Source of the DNA: CAZAMT01 sp964486145 | Lineage (GTDB): Bacteria > Bacteroidota > Bacteroidia > Bacteroidales > JAAAOM01 | Length of the DNA: 7,721 nucleotides | Assembly: GCA_964486145.1 (NCBI GenBank) | Contig: CAZAMT010000195.1 | Location: forward strand, 1 to 7,721 | Direction of reading: 5' to 3' | Shown here: positions 1-6,594 of the stretch, piece after piece | Layout: each line of letters begins with the position of its first letter | Position numbering within the stretch: position 1 is the first letter of the stretch | Notes under the pieces: model-generated | What the model was told of the DNA's origin: nothing | Database searches by the model: none | The model's input: only the letters and a program-made list of their open reading frames with translations | Program-made: the position numbers and the translations under genes

Positions 1-1
1 C

Positions 2-631
2 ATGAAAAAGATTTTATCAATAGCAATAACATTGGCATTATTCACAGGCGTATATGCACAATTTGATGATGAAGAATACCGTGATGACGAATTTCGCACC
101 CTGTTTGGAAACAACACCGAGATAGGCGGGTATGGCGGTTTTGGAATATACTATTCGGAGATCGATGGAAGGGATGCCGTTAGTTTTAACGGAAGAGGCG
201 CCATTATCCTTGGACATGGTATTGCGCTTGGAATCTCAGGTACCGGTTTTGTCAGCGATTATGTTTTTGACCCTATCCAGGGAGAAGATGCCAATCTCGC
301 CGGAGGCTACGGAGGTATTTTCATTGAACCCATCCTGTTACCTAAATTTCCGGTACACATTTCCGTACCAGTTACTTTTGGTGTAGGAGGAATTGCATAC
401 AGTTACAGATATGAATATGATGAATACGACTGGGATAATCAGGTTGAAGATACCGAAGTGTTTTTGGTTGTTGAACCGGGAGTTGAACTTGAAGTAAATG
501 TAACCCGCTTTTTCCGTCTGGCCGTTGGTGGATATTACAGGTTCACATCCGACATAAACCTGGTGCAGACACAACGCGATGCACTGAATGGATTCTCTGG
601 TGGAATTACTTTCAAATTCGGCATGTTTTAA
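2..631 (+). CDS. Small outer-membrane beta-barrel protein with signal peptide
   Basis: This is a 209-residue secreted protein. Residues 1-19 form a classic signal peptide (Lys2-Lys3, a hydrophobic core, then V-Y-A before Gln20), which supports the ATG at position 2 even though the upstream DNA is missing. The mature part starts with a very acidic stretch (7 of residues 21-31 are Asp or Glu). It continues as alternating polar and aromatic/glycine segments typical of amphipathic beta strands, for example around residues 42-52, 94-108 and 166-182. It ends in F-K-F-G-M-F, a terminal Phe like the beta-barrel assembly signal. I infer an 8-10 strand barrel of the general OmpA-transmembrane or OMP_b-brl type, located in the outer membrane. 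No catalytic motif or ligand is visible, so the function is unknown. It is followed by 153 nt before the receptor gene, so co-transcription with that gene is uncertain. The gene is complete unless a further upstream in-frame start lies outside the window. Confidence 0.8.
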   Translation: MKKILSIAITLALFTGVYAQFDDEEYRDDEFRTLFGNNTEIGGYGGFGIYYSEIDGRDAVSFNGRGAIILGHGIALGISGTGFVSDYVFDPIQGEDANLAGGYGGIFIEPILLPKFPVHISVPVTFGVGGIAYSYRYEYDEYDWDNQVEDTEVFLVVEPGVELEVNVTRFFRLAVGGYYRFTSDINLVQTQRDALNGFSGGITFKFGMF

Positions 632-784
632 TGAACCAAATGGTAAATCTTAAGTTCCCCTGTAACGGAATTCATTGTTATCCGTCCATAAAAATAACAG
701 GAAAATAAGATTGATTTAAACATCTTTTCCAAATTTCCGGATAAACTTGTATTGGTTTACCCGGTATCAAAAAAAATTATAAAA
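632..784. other. Intergenic region upstream of the receptor gene, with imperfect inverted repeats
   Basis: This gap separates the barrel gene from the receptor gene. It holds two imperfect inverted repeats. In the first, CCTGT (659-663) and ACGGA (665-669) can pair in nested fashion with TCCGT (681-685) and ACAGG (697-701). In the second, GGAAAA (700-705) plus GAT (709-711) pair with ATC (722-724) plus TTTTCC (725-730). Neither is followed by a clear T-tract, so a terminator call is weak; they could be mRNA leader structure. TAAACTTG at 742-749 is one mismatch from the Bacteroidota -7 consensus TAnnTTTG, but I see no TTTG-like -33 box at the expected distance. The A-rich run just before 785 is the usual translation-initiation context in this phylum. 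No small gene is apparent. Confidence 0.3.
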
Positions 785-3121
785 ATGCATCGATTTACAA
801 CAAATATTATAGGTGTAGTTGTGCTTTTATTCTCATTGCAGCCCCTTATAGCACAGCAAAAACACACCGTTAGTGGATATGTTAGGGATGAAAACGGGGA
901 AGAACTGATCGGAGCCAATGTTTATATCAACGCTCTTGGCGCTGGTACGGTAACAAATGCTTACGGCTTTTATTCCCTTACTTTACCTCAGGGAAATTAC
1001 CAGCTCAATATTTCATTCATTGGTTATGAACTCTCAACAGAGGAGATTTTATTAACCGAAGACCTTCGCATGGATGTTTCCCTTGAACCAACAAGCGAAT
1101 TTATTGAAGAAGTGCAAATCACGGCTGAGAGAAAAGACGCGAATGTTCGAAGTGTGGAAATGAGCAAAACAAAGCTTCCTATGAAAACCATCAAGAAAAT
1201 TCCGGTTCTCATGGGTGAAACGGATATCATAAAAACCATACAGTTATTACCCGGAGTCCAGATGGTTGGTGAAGGGAATTCAGGTTTCTTCGTCCGTGGA
1301 GGTGCAGTCGATCAAAACCTTATCCTTCTGGATGAAGCCACGGTATATAATCCATCTCATATTGGAGGTTTTTTCTCGGTGTTTAACGGTGATGCCATTA
1401 AAAATGTGGAACTTTACAAAGGTGGCATCCCGGCAAAATATGGAGGTAGGTTATCTTCCGTGCTCGATATTCGAATGAATGAAGGCAGTAACCAGAATGT
1501 TGGCGTAGTGGGTGGCATTGGAGCCATTTCAAGTAGGGCAACCATTGATGGCCCGTTATTTTCTGATAAGGCATCGTTCATTGTTTCAGGCAGAAGAACG
1601 TATATTGATTTGTTTTTCCCTCTGTTTAATCAGCCTGAACTGGACGAAACCAGCGCTTACTTCTATGATTTGAATGGAAAAGTGAATTACCGAATCAATG
1701 AGAACAACCGGATATTTTTATCGGCTTACACGGGTAGAGATGTTGCAAAATTTTCGGAGTTTTTTGAAATGAGCTACGGTAACATCACCGGAACCATGCG
1801 CTGGAACCATGTATTTAACAACAAGCTGTTTGCTAATTATTCTGTTATTTTCAGCAACTTCGATTACAGCCTGGGAACTCCGGAAGGTGCATTTGCATTT
1901 GAATGGAATGCCAATGTCATCGATAAAAGCTTTAAAAATGATTATACCTGGTTTGTCAATCCTCAAAACACCATTAAATTCGGCTTCCAGGCCATCCATC
2001 ATACGGTTAAGCCCGGTCATGGCGAACCTGTTGACGGAAGTGTATTTGTCCCGCAAAGCCTGCCGCACAATTATGGTCTCGAAAACGGAATATTCATCCA
2101 AAATGAACAGGATATTGATTCAAGGATGACGATTCAATACGGTTTGAGGTTTTCATCATTTCATAATATCGGTGAAGGCACCATTTACAACTTCAATGAA
2201 AACTTTCAGGTAATTGACTCAACGGTGCATATCAATGGTAACTTTTTCAATAATTTTACAGGACTTGAACCACGATTAGGGATCCGGTATGCAGTGGGCA
2301 GAAATAACTCAATAAAAGCCAGCTATAACCGAATGTACCAGTATATTCATCTGGCAACCAACACCACTTCATCAACACCCCTTGATGTTTGGTTTATGAG
2401 TAATCCGAACATTAAACCGCAATACGCTGACCAGGTGGCAACCGGGTATTTTCATAATATCGGCGACAATGCATACGAACTGTCAGCCGAAGTTTATTAC
2501 AAAAAAATGCACGATGCAATAGATTTTAAAGACCATGCCAACCTGCTTCTGAATGAACATTTTGATGGTGAACTTCGAATAGGATCAGCATATTCCTATG
2601 GCTTAGAACTTTACGCGAGGAAGCAGGAAGGAAATTTTACCGGCTGGATCAGTTATACACTGTCAAAAACAAGAAGAGAAATTGATGGTATCAATAACGG
2701 AAAGGAATATCCAACACCTTATGACAGACCTCACGATTTAAAAATTGTTACATCGTATGATTTTACAGAAAGACTGAATGTGTCAGCTAACTGGGTTTAT
2801 GCAACAGCCATGCCTTATACAGTTGCTACCGACTGGGCAAAGCATGAAAATTTATGGTATCCGGTATTCTCCGAACGCAACGCTGTGCGTTTGCCAGGTA
2901 CTGATTACCACCGATTGGATATTTCAGCAACCTGGAAAAATAAACCAGGTAAGAAATTGGAAAGTAGTTGGACATTATCTGTTTACAACGCATACAACAG
3001 GCATAATCTTTATTCGATTGTTTATGAAGAACGGGAAGATGGCACCAACGGGCCTCCTGTGATGAACAAAATGTACTTGTTCGGGATAATCCCAACCATA
3101 ACATGGAATTTTCAATTTTAA
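785..3121 (+). CDS. TonB-dependent outer-membrane receptor with carboxypeptidase-like N-terminal domain
   Basis: This 778-residue protein is an energised outer-membrane importer driven by TonB-ExbB-ExbD. I chose the ATG at 785 because a signal peptide follows at once (residues 1-24, ending L-I-A-Q); a TTG at 752 would add 11 polar residues ahead of it. The domains in order are a carboxypeptidase regulatory-like beta-sandwich (about 28-103, with the V-S-G-Y-V-R-D start and G-A-N-V core), a TonB-box-like stretch E-E-V-Q-I-T-A (108-114), a plug (about 134-232, with F-V-R-G-G at 169-173, L-L-D-E at 181-184 and Y-G-G-R-L-S-S at 219-225), and a 22-strand-type barrel to the C-terminal W-N-F-Q-F. The length fits FecA/FhuA-like receptors rather than the roughly 1000-residue SusC class, and the partner gene is DUF4249 rather than SusD. 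The substrate is not deducible; siderophore, peptide or glycan are all possible. No frameshift is seen. Confidence 0.93.
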   Translation: MHRFTTNIIGVVVLLFSLQPLIAQQKHTVSGYVRDENGEELIGANVYINALGAGTVTNAYGFYSLTLPQGNYQLNISFIGYELSTEEILLTEDLRMDVSLEPTSEFIEEVQITAERKDANVRSVEMSKTKLPMKTIKKIPVLMGETDIIKTIQLLPGVQMVGEGNSGFFVRGGAVDQNLILLDEATVYNPSHIGGFFSVFNGDAIKNVELYKGGIPAKYGGRLSSVLDIRMNEGSNQNVGVVGGIGAISSRATIDGPLFSDKASFIVSGRRTYIDLFFPLFNQPELDETSAYFYDLNGKVNYRINENNRIFLSAYTGRDVAKFSEFFEMSYGNITGTMRWNHVFNNKLFANYSVIFSNFDYSLGTPEGAFAFEWNANVIDKSFKNDYTWFVNPQNTIKFGFQAIHHTVKPGHGEPVDGSVFVPQSLPHNYGLENGIFIQNEQDIDSRMTIQYGLRFSSFHNIGEGTIYNFNENFQVIDSTVHINGNFFNNFTGLEPRLGIRYAVGRNNSIKASYNRMYQYIHLATNTTSSTPLDVWFMSNPNIKPQYADQVATGYFHNIGDNAYELSAEVYYKKMHDAIDFKDHANLLLNEHFDGELRIGSAYSYGLELYARKQEGNFTGWISYTLSKTRREIDGINNGKEYPTPYDRPHDLKIVTSYDFTERLNVSANWVYATAMPYTVATDWAKHENLWYPVFSERNAVRLPGTDYHRLDISATWKNKPGKKLESSWTLSVYNAYNRHNLYSIVYEEREDGTNGPPVMNKMYLFGIIPTITWNFQF

Positions 3122-3124
3122 ATC

Positions 3125-3976
3125 ATGAACACAATGAAAAAAATTACATATAGCTTATTGATCCTGCTGGTTATCACTTCATGTACCGAAAGACTTGACC
3201 TGGACTATTCGGATACGGGCAGCAGTAAACTCATTGTTGACGGAAGAATAACAACCGACACAATGGCTCATACGGTGCATCTTAACAGAACTGTTGATTA
3301 CAGTGCAGAAGATTTACTACCGGAAAAAGGTGCGAGTGTATCGATTTTGGAAGGTGAAAACCTGATTTCATTAACAGAAACGTCTCCGGGCGTCTATCAA
3401 ACAGATTCAACCATGTTCGGTAAAACAGGAACAACCTACCAGTTGCAAATTACACTCAGTAATGGTGAACAATACCACGCTGAAACAAAAATTAATGCTG
3501 TTTCAACCATTGATTCCATCCGGTTTGTTCGTGAAAGTTTTTCATTTACAAATAACGATTTTTATTTACTCTATTTTTACGGACAGGAACCGCCTGAAAG
3601 AGGTAATTTTTATTTTTGGAACCTCTATCTGAATGATTCGCTTTACAACGATACCATTGACGAAGCAAGATTTGAAAGCGATGATTTTGTAAACGGGCAA
3701 TATATTTTCGATTTTGACATTTACTGGGTAGATGTTGAAAAAGTGCAACGGGATACAACCACGGTAACACTTGAAATGCTTTCGATCCCGGAAGATTATA
3801 ACATCTATTTAATTGAATTATTTTCAGAAACATCCTGGCGCGGCGGACCGTTTGATCCAACCCCTGCGAATGTAACAACTAACATAAGCAATGGTGCAAT
3901 AGGATTCTTTTACGGTGCTGCTATTACACGAAAAACAATAACATACATAAAACAGGATTCTGAAGAAAACGGATAG
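3125..3976 (+). CDS. DUF4249-type lipoprotein, partner of the TonB-dependent receptor
   Basis: This 283-residue protein starts 3 nt after the receptor stop codon, so the two are almost certainly co-transcribed. A lipoprotein signal peptide ends in the lipobox I-T-S-C with Cys20 as the lipidated residue. An alternative ATG at 3134 (Met4, followed by Lys-Lys) would keep the same signal. The protein has the layout I associate with the DUF4249 family: a beta-sandwich start K-L-I-V-D-G-R-I-T-T-D (35-45), G-A-S-V-S-I-L (69-75), S-P-G-V-Y (87-91), G-T-T-Y-Q-L-Q-I (102-109), I-D-S-I-R-F (129-134), and a C-terminal block G-P-F-D-P-T-P (241-247) to N-G-A-I-G-F-F (256-262). The family is Bacteroidota-specific as far as I know, is commonly encoded beside TonB-dependent receptors, and has no settled biochemical role. 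I infer a surface or periplasmic-leaflet lipoprotein that helps its receptor capture ligand. Acidic residues after Cys20 (T-E-R-L-D-L-D) might help surface export, but they are not a clear export signal. Confidence 0.88.
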   Translation: MNTMKKITYSLLILLVITSCTERLDLDYSDTGSSKLIVDGRITTDTMAHTVHLNRTVDYSAEDLLPEKGASVSILEGENLISLTETSPGVYQTDSTMFGKTGTTYQLQITLSNGEQYHAETKINAVSTIDSIRFVRESFSFTNNDFYLLYFYGQEPPERGNFYFWNLYLNDSLYNDTIDEARFESDDFVNGQYIFDFDIYWVDVEKVQRDTTTVTLEMLSIPEDYNIYLIELFSETSWRGGPFDPTPANVTTNISNGAIGFFYGAAITRKTITYIKQDSEENG

Positions 3977-3990
3977 ATTGTGCAGGAAAT

Positions 3991-4061
3991 GTACATAGAT
4001 GATAAGGCTAATATCTTTCATTTTTCGGTTTGAAACATGACTTGTCATCTGTGTACTTTTT
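3991..4061 (+). terminator. Long-armed hairpin plus T-tract ending the receptor/DUF4249 unit
   Basis: Bases 3991-4003 can pair with 4044-4056 to give a 13-bp stem with two G-U pairs in RNA (3996/4051 and 4003/4044). TTTTT at 4057-4061 follows immediately on the plus strand. The enclosed 40-nt loop can fold further: TTTCA (4016-4020) pairs with TGAAA (4031-4035). A competing small hairpin, ATGAC-TT-GTCAT (4037-4048), shares the right arm. The position after the DUF4249 gene and before a convergent gene fits an intrinsic terminator. The loop is longer than usual and the stem is not GC-rich, so confidence is moderate. On the minus strand the stem is followed by only ATTTCC, so termination in that direction looks weaker. 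The T-tract overlaps the stop codon of the opposing hydrolase gene. Confidence 0.5.
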
Positions 4062-5493
4062 AATCTAAAAAATCCCTGAACCAGTAACCCGAATCTTTAA
4101 TAAACCGTCTTTTGGTTTGATGGTCAACATAAACCAGTCCAAACCTGGGCTCAAAACCCTCGCTCCATTCGAAATTATCCATCAGGGTCCATGCAAAAAA
4201 GCCATCCACAGGCACACCCTCATCTTTGGCTTTTTTCAGGTTTTTCATGGTATCCCTAAAATAAGATATCCGTTCCGGATCATGCACCTGAGCTTCAATA
4301 AGAGTATCATGAAAACAAACACCGCTTTCGGTAACAACAAGTTTTTTAATCTGCGGATAGGCCGCAAACGATTTTAATATGTGATATAAACCATCCGGAT
4401 AGACTTCCAGATTCATCGTATTTACGGGCACATCGCGGCGTTTGGCAGGCACATTCCGTGCAAAAAGTATTGGAGGGAATAAGCTGAACCTTGCAATGGT
4501 TCGAAAATAATATTGTACCCCAATGAAATCAAAATCAAAAGTCATTTTCGCTTCATCTCCCTGTTGAAAGTGCTTTTCAATCTGTTTCAATGCAGGAATT
4601 GTATCCAACGGGTAACCCAGGCCCAGGGCAGGTTCAAGGAACAACCGGTTCAATACGGCATCCATCCGATCTGCAGCATCTTTATTTAAATCTTTGTCGT
4701 TCAATGGTTCCACGTACGACGTTGAGAATGTTGTTCCAATATTTGCTTTTTTTACATTTTGCCTGATGATGCGCCCTCCTTCAGACTGGCAAAGCGTGGC
4801 ATGATGAGCTGCCGGTAAAAAATTCCGCACTCCTCTCCTGCCTGGTGCATGGTAACCCATAAAATAACCCAGCCCGACAAAGCTCATGGGCTCGTTTAAC
4901 ACACACCAGTTTTTAACCTTATCTCCAAAATTTTGTGTTACAACATTTGTATATTCCGTAAACCAGTGTATAATATCCCTGTTTGTCCAACCTCCTTTAT
5001 CTTCAAGAATTTGAGGTAAATCCCAGTGATAGATGGTTATCCATGGTTCTATTCCTTTGCTCAGACAATTGTCAATCACCCTGTGGTAAAAATCCAGACC
5101 TTTTTGGTTAACCTCACCTATCCCCCCTGGAAGTATCCGGGACCACGACAGTGAAAAACGAAAAGCATTAAAATGTAATGAGCGGTTAATTTCCAAATCA
5201 TCGTTAAAACGATGATAAAAATCCACAGCGTCATTGGCATTACCGATTCTCTCTGATCTTCGGGGTTTATTGGTAAATGTATCCCAAATCGATGGTGATT
5301 TACCATCGGCATCGTAAGCTCCTTCAATTTGGTACGCCGCCGTTGCAGTGCCCCAGGTAAATCTTTTTCCAAATAAGGCAGCGTTGTGCAATGCCTCCCT
5401 GGTTGCTGTCGTTTTCCGGCCAAACAATTTATGCAAACCAAACATCCCAATCAGCAGAGACCCCAATTTTTGAATCATCAACCTTCTTCTCAT
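4060..5493 (-). CDS. Family 1 glycoside hydrolase (beta-glucosidase-like) with Tat-like N-terminus
   Basis: This 477-residue protein hydrolyses beta-glycosides by the retaining mechanism, judging from family GH1 motifs. The domain begins near residue 41 with F-T-W-G-T-A-T-A-A-Y-Q-I-E-G (45-58). The acid/base is Glu201 in L-N-E-P (199-202) and the nucleophile is Glu389 in T-E-S-G (388-391). Sugar-site residues of the family are present: Gln55, His156, Asn200, Trp435, Glu442 and Trp443. E-P-R-F-G (448-452) lacks the Lys/Tyr pattern of 6-phospho-glycosidases, so a non-phosphorylated substrate is likely. There are two departures from consensus: Ser390 replaces Asn of TENG, and Gln327 replaces Asn of the usual N-Y-Y. 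Residues 1-25 (R-R-R-L-M-I-Q-K, then a hydrophobic run) resemble a twin-arginine signal or membrane anchor, so the enzyme may act in the periplasm; no clear cleavage site is seen. The ATG at 5493 keeps the Arg run. It is the last gene of a three-gene operon, 29 nt after the glycosyltransferase. Confidence 0.93.
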   Translation of the reverse strand: MRRRLMIQKLGSLLIGMFGLHKLFGRKTTATREALHNAALFGKRFTWGTATAAYQIEGAYDADGKSPSIWDTFTNKPRRSERIGNANDAVDFYHRFNDDLEINRSLHFNAFRFSLSWSRILPGGIGEVNQKGLDFYHRVIDNCLSKGIEPWITIYHWDLPQILEDKGGWTNRDIIHWFTEYTNVVTQNFGDKVKNWCVLNEPMSFVGLGYFMGYHAPGRRGVRNFLPAAHHATLCQSEGGRIIRQNVKKANIGTTFSTSYVEPLNDKDLNKDAADRMDAVLNRLFLEPALGLGYPLDTIPALKQIEKHFQQGDEAKMTFDFDFIGVQYYFRTIARFSLFPPILFARNVPAKRRDVPVNTMNLEVYPDGLYHILKSFAAYPQIKKLVVTESGVCFHDTLIEAQVHDPERISYFRDTMKNLKKAKDEGVPVDGFFAWTLMDNFEWSEGFEPRFGLVYVDHQTKRRFIKDSGYWFRDFLD

Positions 5494-5522
5494 TCCATTG
5501 AGATTATTTACTTACCTTAGAT

Positions 5523-6578
5523 TTAAACTTTTTCGGGTTGTATGGGCTTCTTTTCCGAAACCATCGCTTTTGATTCATACGAGAACAAGCCATTTTCAAA
5601 TTTTACGAATAAATCGTCAATTACCTGGTCGGTCATATCCGGATAGTTTACGTTTACCCTATCGTTTGAATGAAGCCAGGTATCGATAACCGAAAAGTAT
5701 TTTTTCTGAAGAGATTTAATCACCGGGACACCCATATCCTCAAGAGCGGCAGCATTGCATTGTTGTTCGTACTGCGTTTTCATGGGTATGACAAGTAGCT
5801 TTTTTTCCAGAAATAACGCTTCTGCCGGCGTTTCAAAACCTGCACCGCAAAGCACTCCCTCACTTTCAGCCATACTTTTAATAAATGCCTTGTTGGAAAT
5901 GGGGCTAATATGAACATTATCCTCCGAAATCTCTTTTTTATTATGCTTCGAAAATATTTCCCATTGCACATCCTTAAAACGTCCCAGTGATTGCATGAGC
6001 ATAAAATCATCGTATGCCGGAAGATATACTGTATAATGACCTTGATTTCGTTTCTCCGCGTTCCTAACTTCCTTGCGAATTACAGGTGTATAAATGTTTT
6101 CCGCGTACGATGAGAAATGAAACCCCATCCTATTTCGCACGGGTGCATACTTCTGAAGAATAATTTTACCCATGTAATCGGTATTTACAGGCTTCGGAGC
6201 CGCGGGATGAAGCACGGCAGACTGGTGGCTGAGTGATACACAAGGTTGCTTTTTGAAATAACAAGCCCAGGCCGAAACAGGCTCAAAATCGTTAATCACC
6301 AGGTCGTAATTCCCAACTGGTAAACTTCTTATTTCTCTTCTCAACCTGCTCAGATTAGATTTTAGATACGTTTTCCAGATGTCCACTCCTCCTCTTTTCC
6401 CAAAAATAAAACTTAACCCTTTATACCTGTATTTAACCGGATAGGGAATATCTACATCAGCCTGAATACCACTTATCAGGACATCAAGGTCACACCTTTT
6501 TTGCAAAGCAGGTATAACATCACGTGCGCGGCTCAGGTGTCCATTTCCGGTTCCCTGAATCGCATATAAAACTTTCAT
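5523..6578 (-). CDS. GT-B glycosyltransferase, MJ1255/VC2487-like (MurG-related)
   Basis: This 351-residue protein is predicted to be a cytosolic or membrane-peripheral enzyme that transfers a sugar from a nucleotide donor. The N-terminal Rossmann half opens with a strand and the loop G-T-G-N-G-H-L-S-R-A (9-18), matching the acceptor-side glycine loop of MurG-like and MJ1255-like enzymes. Y-D-L-V-I-N-D-F-E-P (91-100) and S-L-S-H-Q (115-119) are further family marks. The C-terminal half carries the donor-site block G-A-G-F-E-T-P-A-E-A-L (245-255), followed by P-M-K-T-Q-Y-E-Q-Q-C-N-A (265-276), close to the nucleotide-sugar motif of GT28/UGT folds. The tail after about residue 330 is charged and probably disordered. 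There is no signal peptide or membrane span. It lies 16 nt after the metallophosphoesterase and 29 nt before the glycoside hydrolase, all on one strand. The acceptor is unknown; a lipid or envelope polymer is my inference. Confidence 0.85.
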   Translation of the reverse strand: MKVLYAIQGTGNGHLSRARDVIPALQKRCDLDVLISGIQADVDIPYPVKYRYKGLSFIFGKRGGVDIWKTYLKSNLSRLRREIRSLPVGNYDLVINDFEPVSAWACYFKKQPCVSLSHQSAVLHPAAPKPVNTDYMGKIILQKYAPVRNRMGFHFSSYAENIYTPVIRKEVRNAEKRNQGHYTVYLPAYDDFMLMQSLGRFKDVQWEIFSKHNKKEISEDNVHISPISNKAFIKSMAESEGVLCGAGFETPAEALFLEKKLLVIPMKTQYEQQCNAAALEDMGVPVIKSLQKKYFSVIDTWLHSNDRVNVNYPDMTDQVIDDLFVKFENGLFSYESKAMVSEKKPIQPEKV

Positions 6579-6594
6579 TTTTAGGGGTTTTGGG

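Noticed and set aside
752..784. TTG start for the receptor gene, adding 11 residues
   Set aside because: The ATG at 785 is followed directly by a proper signal peptide and preceded by an A-rich leader; the TTG extension would bury the signal.
1718..2101. Minus-strand open frame of 127 codons inside the receptor gene
   Set aside because: It lies wholly within a clear receptor coding region and shows no recognisable domain; it is a shadow frame.
2159..2463. 14-nt direct repeat TTTCATAATATCGG at 2159 and 2450
   Set aside because: Both copies encode Phe-His-Asn-Ile-Gly in frame in the receptor barrel, with no other similarity around them; this is best explained as coding coincidence, not a mobile or regulatory repeat.
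785..3976. Considered a SusC/SusD polysaccharide utilisation locus together with the nearby GH1
   Set aside because: The receptor is too short for SusC, the lipoprotein is not SusD-like, and the GH1 belongs to a convergent operon beyond a terminator.
5118..5450. Minus-strand open frame of 110 codons in another frame of the glycoside hydrolase
   Set aside because: The overlapping frame encodes conserved GH1 motifs; this one is out of frame with no family signal.
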